10,356 bases of DNA, from contig WRCT01000052.1 in NCBI GenBank assembly GCA_009783775.1, positions 1 through 10,356 on the forward strand, given 5' to 3'. Below, piece after piece: positions 6,301 to 10,356 of the stretch. Under the pieces are notes generated by a model, which worked only from the letters and a program-made list of their open reading frames with translations, did no database searches and was not told the DNA's origin. Within the stretch, counting starts at the first letter, position 1, and each line of letters begins with the position of its first letter. The position numbers were made by a program, and so were the translations under genes. This DNA is from Clostridiales bacterium (GTDB lineage: Bacteria > Bacillota > Clostridia > Christensenellales > CAG-138).

Positions 6301-8504
6301 AGGGCGGAAACGACGATGCCAGCAAGGGTTTTGTCACCGGCGCGGCCGACCGCTGGCTGGGCATTGCCGCCGCTGTCAAGGCGGAGGGCTGGCACGGCAC
6401 CTCATTCAACCATGTCGCCAACGCCTCCGAAACCATCAGCTACGCGGGCGCGCACGACAACCTGGTGCTCTGGGATAAGGTGCAGTTCGCGCACGGCACG
6501 AACATCGACGCGCCCGGTTATAAGACAGCTCCCCACGGCGGCAGTTTCTTTGCGCAGGCAAAAGCCAGCAGTATGCTGGCCAACGGCATTGTGCTGACCA
6601 CGCAGGGCATTCCCTTCTTCCACGCGGGCGACGAGATCCTGCGTTCCAAGCGGGGCAATCACAACAGCTACAACGCCAGCGACTTTGTCAACGCGATCGT
6701 CTGGGAGCAAAAGGAAACCTACGCCGACGTGTTTGCCTATTACCAAGGCTTGATCCAGCTGCGCAAAACGCACCCTGCCTTCAGGCAGAATGTCAACCCG
6801 ACCACCGTTACCTCCCTTGTAAACGTCTATGAGGAGACGGGCGCGACGCTGCACCTGTTCGCTTACCGTTTGAACGGCGCCCTTGCCGGAGACAGCTGGA
6901 ACAATATCTATGTGGCCTACAACGGCGGCGGCGCACCGCAGAGCATGAACTTCGGCAACACCACCACGCTCAATATCGTGGTGAACGCCACGCAGGCGGG
7001 CACGGCCAAGCTCGGCGAGATTGCGGCCGGCGCGAGCTATACTCTGCCGGGTTACTCCATGGTGGTGGCCTACGACACGGGCATCACGCCCGCCGCGCCC
7101 TATGTCACCGTGACCTCTTCGGGCCTGGATAACTTGAAAGTGGGCCAGCCCGTCACGGGCAGCGTGGTCTATACGCTGCATGACGACACCTACAAGGCCT
7201 CGATCACCTCGGCCAACTTCAACGTATCCGGCCTGCCGGCGGGACTGACCGCAGGCGCGGCGGTGCGCACGAGCGATACGGTGGTGACCGTGCCGATCAC
7301 GGGCACGCCGACCACAACGAATACAAACACGGTGAAACTCACCCTCCCGTCCATGATCCCCGTCGCCAATCTCTCCGCCGCCGTCGCCAACGCGCCGGTC
7401 TCCGGCGGGGTAGTCGTCGGTCCTGTGTCCGCTGCCACAGTCATCACGAGCGCGGCAGTCAACGTCGTTGCGCCCATGACGGGTGAGACGCCGAACACGA
7501 CCGCCACCCCCGCGGCGGGCAGCAACTTCACGGCGGGGCCCGTGACCTGGTCCCCGAGCGGCAGCCCCTTTGCGGGCAACACGGTCTATACCGCCACGGT
7601 CACGCTCACCGCAAACACGGGTTATACATTCACCGGACTGATCGCCGCGAATATCAACGGGCGGACCACCTCCCTCTCCGGCAACACCGGCACAACGGTC
7701 ACGCTGTCCTGTGCTTTTGCGGCAACACCGGCAAAGGCCATCACGGGCATCGCGGTTCTCACGCAGCCGGCGAAGCTCGCCTATGCCGCCGGTGAGACGC
7801 TGAATCTCACCGGACTTTCCGTCGAGCTGACGTACAGCGACAGCACGAAAGAGACCGTGGCCCCGGCGAACTTTGCGGCGATGAACATCTCAGCCAGTCC
7901 GGCAAACGGCACCGTGCTGACTGTCACGCAGAACGGCACACCCGTCACCGTATCCGTCGGCAGCCGCTCTGCAACTACGAGCAACCTCGCGGTGGGCAAG
8001 GGCGCCGGCGCGGCCGCGACCGCTCCCACGCAGGTGAACAAAACCGAAACGACCGTTACGGTGACCGCAACGCTCCCGGGCGCCACCGGCCAGACCATCG
8101 AGTACGCCAGGAGCGCCACACCCACGGCCCCCGCCACCGGCTGGCAGGACAGCGGCCTGTTCACGGGCCTGACGGCGGACACCGAATACTACTTCTTCGC
8201 CCGTTCCAAGGAGAACGTGAGCTACAATACGGGCGCCCCCTCCGCGGGCACCAAAATCCGCACGGACGGCGGCGGCGGTGTGACCTATCTCTGGGGCGAC
8301 GCCGACGATAACGGCGTGGTCAACGCGGCGGACGCGGCGGCCATTCTGCGTCTCCTTGTTCAGCTGAGAGACGATCTGCCGCCGAAGGGTATGATCCAGG
8401 CCAAGGTCACGGGCGCGGCGAACCTCTCCGCAGCCGACGCGGCCAGAATTCTGCGTTTCCTCGTGTCCCTGGTTGACGATCTCACCCCGCCGAACTTAAC
8501 GTAG
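3387..8504 (+). CDS. Secreted multidomain type I pullulanase (GH13_14) with dockerin
   Basis: This 1705-residue extracellular enzyme is predicted to hydrolyse alpha-1,6 branch links in pullulan, starch and glycogen. A signal peptide covers residues 1-37 (KNVTALLLAIALLFGAGLA, cleavage near AEA-A). Residues 39-345 are unassigned, beta-rich, possibly carbohydrate-binding and Ig-like. A CBM41 follows at about 346-456 (LKLHYY, DWNVWIWG, IIVRKGDW), then a pullulanase-type linker domain (457-558) and CBM48 (559-665, FKVWAPTAAKVELAIY). The catalytic barrel starts near 701 (VLYELHVRDF). It has the type I signature FNWGYDP (785-791; YNWGYDP is usual), DVVYNHTF (832-839), nucleophile Asp903 in GFRFDL, acid/base Glu932 in YGEPW, and HDN (1023-1025) with stabiliser Asp1024, so the site is complete. 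Ig-like modules (about 1232-1448 and 1449-1544), an FN3-like module (1545-1632) and a dockerin (about 1636-1705) follow. Dockerin repeat 1 is GDADDNGVVNAAD; repeat 2 has lost most calcium ligands. Type I pullulanases without such tails are usually 700-900 residues. The gene stands alone, with its own promoter and terminator. Confidence 0.95.
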   Translation: MKTTWQRGLLKNVTALLLAIALLFGAGLAGLIPTAEAAGPPYYYSIHIYDWEGDASQQPEIHYYNGWATHGARYSLAFSPYAKGAWRVARFSSNDAKLDLYLKWAGADRTAYGWNIQTNPCGRFVLTPEYPNVYIFAGGPSGPDECTYSTVYVTPNENGSAVVSVVSYPDQNLAIAGERIGWDPIPLSGTALDAALIPDGDTAGTRQLFSYTMSNVGSAGVYPDEFKILRQKQEPEAPWRWYPDGMKNAATIAIPGMAIQGPAAFGRVGSHQFTVSSIRPNGAEESVTATWSVKAPVPAGVSINSATGLLTTTSATPEGPVTLIATIGGTPYERTFYYMGENAYLLKLHYYQYVENGRNYNDWNVWIWGQTPAAPSGAYYFDNGNTPNSEGWVTLTAAFSGSLYDELGIIVRKGDWVERSNTKNMYLSLSQTPVNSNGETEVWFLDGENVLYTSKPSTACKLTAAVADAPRSVIASLNFLPSGLNLTQFSLYDVTDGADTQISTLRAVSGKTITMATTADLAPNRLYEVRYSLNAQGSCYVTMRNILGGTAYRVTDTDLGLTWSAGSSQFKVWAPTAAKVELAIYNSLNQWPGIKSSTPGDYEGLSKVFRVKPEKLSAPDNTYAMTRSSNGLWSYTLTGNHAGKFYMFKVTHADGTVDYAIDPYVKATSANGQMGAIIDTTATGTAKGLAAGSYTTNSNTDHVLYELHVRDFTIHPSSGISDANKGKYLGFTERGTTVNGVPGAPATGLDHLIELGVTTVHLLPIYDYGSVNELAANNYDDANAFNWGYDPQNYNTPEGSYSSDATNPSARIAELKALVSALHDAGIRVVMDVVYNHTFSIEDGPFDKMVPGYYYRTWPAGNFSDGSGCGNEVASERYMVRKYIIDSLLYWQSEFGFDGFRFDLMALIDEQTMYDAVAALKVKDPNVIIYGEPWAADSTPLKDHPTAKETLRGSQMNRGFAYFNDDTREKIKGGNDDASKGFVTGAADRWLGIAAAVKAEGWHGTSFNHVANASETISYAGAHDNLVLWDKVQFAHGTNIDAPGYKTAPHGGSFFAQAKASSMLANGIVLTTQGIPFFHAGDEILRSKRGNHNSYNASDFVNAIVWEQKETYADVFAYYQGLIQLRKTHPAFRQNVNPTTVTSLVNVYEETGATLHLFAYRLNGALAGDSWNNIYVAYNGGGAPQSMNFGNTTTLNIVVNATQAGTAKLGEIAAGASYTLPGYSMVVAYDTGITPAAPYVTVTSSGLDNLKVGQPVTGSVVYTLHDDTYKASITSANFNVSGLPAGLTAGAAVRTSDTVVTVPITGTPTTTNTNTVKLTLPSMIPVANLSAAVANAPVSGGVVVGPVSAATVITSAAVNVVAPMTGETPNTTATPAAGSNFTAGPVTWSPSGSPFAGNTVYTATVTLTANTGYTFTGLIAANINGRTTSLSGNTGTTVTLSCAFAATPAKAITGIAVLTQPAKLAYAAGETLNLTGLSVELTYSDSTKETVAPANFAAMNISASPANGTVLTVTQNGTPVTVSVGSRSATTSNLAVGKGAGAAATAPTQVNKTETTVTVTATLPGATGQTIEYARSATPTAPATGWQDSGLFTGLTADTEYYFFARSKENVSYNTGAPSAGTKIRTDGGGGVTYLWGDADDNGVVNAADAAAILRLLVQLRDDLPPKGMIQAKVTGAANLSAADAARILRFLVSLVDDLTPPNLT

Positions 8505-8514
8505 GGACGATAAC

Positions 8515-8532
8515 CGCGAAACACGCGAAACA
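8515..8532. repeat. Perfect 9-bp tandem repeat after the pullulanase gene
   Basis: CGCGAAACA occurs at 8515-8523 and 8524-8532, between the pullulanase stop and the terminator. It resembles the CACGAAA-type units at 2923-2951. Both arrays begin shortly after a stop codon. Confidence 0.6.
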
Positions 8533-8535
8533 CAC

Positions 8536-8570
8536 AAAAAGTGCCCGGGAGAAAATCTCGGGCGCTTTTG
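8536..8570. terminator. Bidirectional intrinsic terminator between convergent genes
   Basis: A 14-bp stem forms from AAAAGTGCCCGGGA (8537-8550) and TCTCGGGCGCTTTT (8556-8569) with two G-U pairs and a GAAAA loop. The plus strand ends in TTTT, and the minus strand ends in five T (8536-8540 read in reverse). The terminator lies 32 bp after the pullulanase stop and 24 bp from the end of the amylase gene, so it can serve both. Confidence 0.85.
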
Positions 8571-8593
8571 CAAATGAAGTGAAGAATTTTCTG

Positions 8594-10207
8594 TCAGGGA
8601 ATCAGAACTGCCGTAGACCAGGGCGGGAGCGTTAAAGTGTTATCGAAGAGCGTGGGACGCTCCCCGCCTGCCGCCAGCGTTTCGATCAAAGCGCCGCTGA
8701 CGGTAAGGGTGACGGGCACCTTGCCCAAATTGTGATAGATGAAAATCGTTTCACCCTTCCAGGTCAGTTGCAGGGCACAGACGGCAGATTCACCCGTATC
8801 CAGCGCGATTGGCAGTCCGCGCGCGATGGTCGGATAGCGGTTGCGAATGCGGATCACGTCGATATAAAACCGCACCAGCGAGTCGGGATCTAATAGCTGT
8901 TCGTCCAGTCCGGCGGTCGGCAGCGTCTTGTTCGTTGCACCCTTGGGGGGATTGGGCATTCCCGTGCTGTCCGTCAGCGACCAGACAAAGGGCATACGCT
9001 TGTCCTCGTCCTTGTCGCCGCCGCCCATCATGCCGATCTCCTCGCCGTAGTAGATAAAGGGGTTGCCGGACAGCAACAGGTACACGGCGGCGGCCTGCTT
9101 TTGCAGCTCAAGCCTGCCCATCAGCGCACCGGAGGACCGCGCCTGGTCGTGGTTGGTCAAAAAGGGCGCGTCAATGGCCGTGGGGTTTGCCTCGAGAATC
9201 TGCCCGTGCCAGCGCTCCACCGCGCGGGCCAGCTTGGCGCCGTCGCCCGTGCGCACAGAGGAGATGATCGTGCCCGTGCTCATGGCGAAGGGGAAGTTGA
9301 ACAGGCTGGTGATCCCGCTTTGATACAGCGACAAAATGGTGCCGGCGTCGGTCCAGGCCTCGCCCACGAGATAGACCTCGGACCCGAGCCCCTCCTGCAG
9401 CCAGGTCAGAAAGGCTGTATTGCGGGCCGTGTTCCCCTCGAAAAAATGGGCGGTGGCGTCCAAACGAAAGCCCGTCGCGCCGCGCGCCAGCCAAAACGCG
9501 CCGATGTCCAAAATCTCCTGCCGCAGGTCCTCATTGTCCAGATTCAAATCGGGCATACCGCTCCAAAACCCGCCGTAGTAATACCAGTCCGGCGCGCCTG
9601 GCACGGGATAGACGCCCGAGCCAACCATCTTTTTGAACTCGTCCCACTCCGGCGTGCCCGCCTGCCCGAACATATACCAGTCGATGAACGGACTTTCCTC
9701 GCCCGCCGCCAAGGCCCGGCAGGCCTCCAGAAACCAGGGGTGCTGACTGGAGGTATGGTTCACCACCAGATCGAGAACCAGCGCGATCCCCCGCTCGGCG
9801 CAGGCGGCCGCCAGCCGATCAAAGTCGGCCAAGGTGCCATAGGCCGGATCCACATTATAGTAATCCGTCACATCGTATTTGTGATAGGTCGGGCTTGGCA
9901 TAATGGGCATGAGCCAAAGCCCGCCCGCGTGCAGCGAGGTTAAAGAGTCCGCGCGGTTGTCGTTGATATAATCCAGCTGCATGGTGATCCCGTTCAAGTC
10001 GCCCATGCCGTCCCCGTCGTTGTCATAAAACCCGCCGGGGAAGATCTCGTAATACACGCGGTGTTTGTCCTGCGGTTGAATCGGCCCGGTCCATTCGGGC
10101 AGGTCTGTAGGGCGGGGGCTTGCTCCCGCCGTCGGCTCCGGAACCAGCTTTCCCCCACAGCCAGCAAGCAGGACAACCACCAAAAGAATAAGCATACTTT
10201 TTTTCAT
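8594..10207 (-). CDS. Lipoprotein alpha-amylase, GH13 (GH13_36-like)
   Basis: This 537-residue enzyme is predicted to cleave alpha-1,4 glucan bonds at the outer face of the membrane. The start at 10207 gives MKKSMLILLVVVLLAGC, a lipoprotein signal with lipobox LAGC and lipidated Cys17; the frame is open 27 codons further upstream without a signal-like start. A Pro-rich linker (23-45) precedes the barrel. YDNDGDGMGDLNGI (61-74) is the calcium-loop motif. Catalytic regions: I DLVVNHT (146-152), II GFRLDATAH with nucleophile Asp250, III YLVGEAW with acid/base Glu283, IV LTNHDQAR with Asp354. FIYYGEEIGM and a C-terminal beta domain (IYHNLGKVPVTLTV) complete it. The sequence strongly recalls lipoprotein amylases such as Halothermothrix AmyA. 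No dockerin or CBM is seen. The ribosome-binding site is weak (AGG about 8 nt before the ATG). The gene converges on the pullulanase and shares its terminator, fitting joint starch use. Part of the linker is made of a REP-like palindrome (see the entry at 10106-10130). Confidence 0.94.
   Translation of the reverse strand: MKKSMLILLVVVLLAGCGGKLVPEPTAGASPRPTDLPEWTGPIQPQDKHRVYYEIFPGGFYDNDGDGMGDLNGITMQLDYINDNRADSLTSLHAGGLWLMPIMPSPTYHKYDVTDYYNVDPAYGTLADFDRLAAACAERGIALVLDLVVNHTSSQHPWFLEACRALAAGEESPFIDWYMFGQAGTPEWDEFKKMVGSGVYPVPGAPDWYYYGGFWSGMPDLNLDNEDLRQEILDIGAFWLARGATGFRLDATAHFFEGNTARNTAFLTWLQEGLGSEVYLVGEAWTDAGTILSLYQSGITSLFNFPFAMSTGTIISSVRTGDGAKLARAVERWHGQILEANPTAIDAPFLTNHDQARSSGALMGRLELQKQAAAVYLLLSGNPFIYYGEEIGMMGGGDKDEDKRMPFVWSLTDSTGMPNPPKGATNKTLPTAGLDEQLLDPDSLVRFYIDVIRIRNRYPTIARGLPIALDTGESAVCALQLTWKGETIFIYHNLGKVPVTLTVSGALIETLAAGGERPTLFDNTLTLPPWSTAVLIP
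10106..10130. repeat. REP-like palindrome inside the amylase coding sequence
   Basis: TGTAG at 10106-10110 is followed by the near-perfect palindrome GGCGGGGGC (10111-10119) and GCTCCCGCC (10122-10130), one mismatch in nine. The TGTAGGG-plus-stem layout matches the intergenic palindromes at 2952 and 3223 read on the other strand, with a different stem. In the amylase it encodes residues 26-34 (TAGASPRPT), the flexible stretch between the lipidated cysteine and the catalytic domain. Confidence 0.6.
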
Positions 10208-10356
10208 AAGATACCTGCGATTTTTTCTTTTTTTACCAGTACAGCATTTGTCAAGGGATAATGTCCATTTCTCTGAAAGAAATTTCATTCTCCCCTAAAC
10301 CCTCTCAATAATTCCTTTGCTAATCCCTGTTAATCTGCTGATTTGCCGAATGGAAA
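10208..10356 (-). promoter_or_regulatory. Upstream region of the amylase gene, partial promoter
   Basis: On the minus strand a perfect -35 hexamer TTGACA lies at 10254-10249, but no good -10 box stands 16-18 nt later; that stretch is A-rich (about 10220-10238). A 6-bp inverted repeat, ATTTCT (10267-10272) and AGAAAT (10278-10283), lies just upstream of it and could be an operator. The rest up to the window edge shows no gene. Confidence 0.35.

Noticed and set aside
9101..9943. A 280-codon plus-strand open frame across the amylase gene
   Set aside because: It lies antisense to the catalytic domain with all four GH13 motifs on the other strand, and its composition is typical of a shadow frame.

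Overview
The window looks like a piece of a Gram-positive, gut-type Clostridia chromosome (Oscillospirales or Christensenellales-like). This is inferred from the strong AGGAGG ribosome-binding sites, the clostridial-type serine recombinase remnant, the dockerin-tailed secreted pullulanase, the lipobox alpha-amylase and several REP-like palindromes. No gene here fixes the species.

The window has two compositionally different halves, judged by eye. Positions 1 to about 2900 are AT-richer, most clearly from 800 on, and carry decayed or accessory DNA. They hold the tail of an unidentified reading frame (3-101), a stretch with no recognisable gene (102-336), and a large serine recombinase cut at both ends (about 337-798). 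The recombinase is joined directly to an N-terminally truncated PEP-synthase/pyruvate-phosphate-dikinase-like gene (about 799-1984). That second gene is also broken by a perfect 11-bp tandem duplication at 1231-1252; removing one copy restores a single continuous frame. An intact DHH/DHHA2 phosphoesterase related to Mn-dependent (family II) inorganic pyrophosphatase follows and overlaps the previous gene by 14 bp (1971-2882). It appears to lack two of the family's usual metal ligands.

Positions 2883-3386 are a non-coding repeat cluster: a short purine-rich tandem array, two identical 27-bp palindromic REP-like units about 270 bp apart, a large nested inverted repeat and a second hairpin-rich element between them, then a clear extended -10 promoter. 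The GC-rich half then encodes two starch-degrading enzymes in convergent orientation. The first is a 1705-residue secreted type I pullulanase (GH13_14) with CBM41, CBM48, Ig-like and FN3-like modules and a C-terminal dockerin (3387-8504, plus strand). The second is a 537-residue lipoprotein alpha-amylase resembling subfamily GH13_36 (8594-10207, minus strand). A bidirectional hairpin terminator lies between them.

Functionally, the secreted pullulanase would debranch alpha-1,6 linkages in starch or pullulan, possibly while tethered through its dockerin, and the membrane-anchored amylase would cut the released alpha-1,4 glucans close to the cell. The left half reads as the scar of a mobile-element insertion and deletion. 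The most notable observations are the recombinase/dikinase junction, the 11-bp duplication that broke the dikinase-like gene, the altered metal site of the pyrophosphatase-like protein, and a REP-like palindrome that has become part of the lipoprotein amylase coding sequence.
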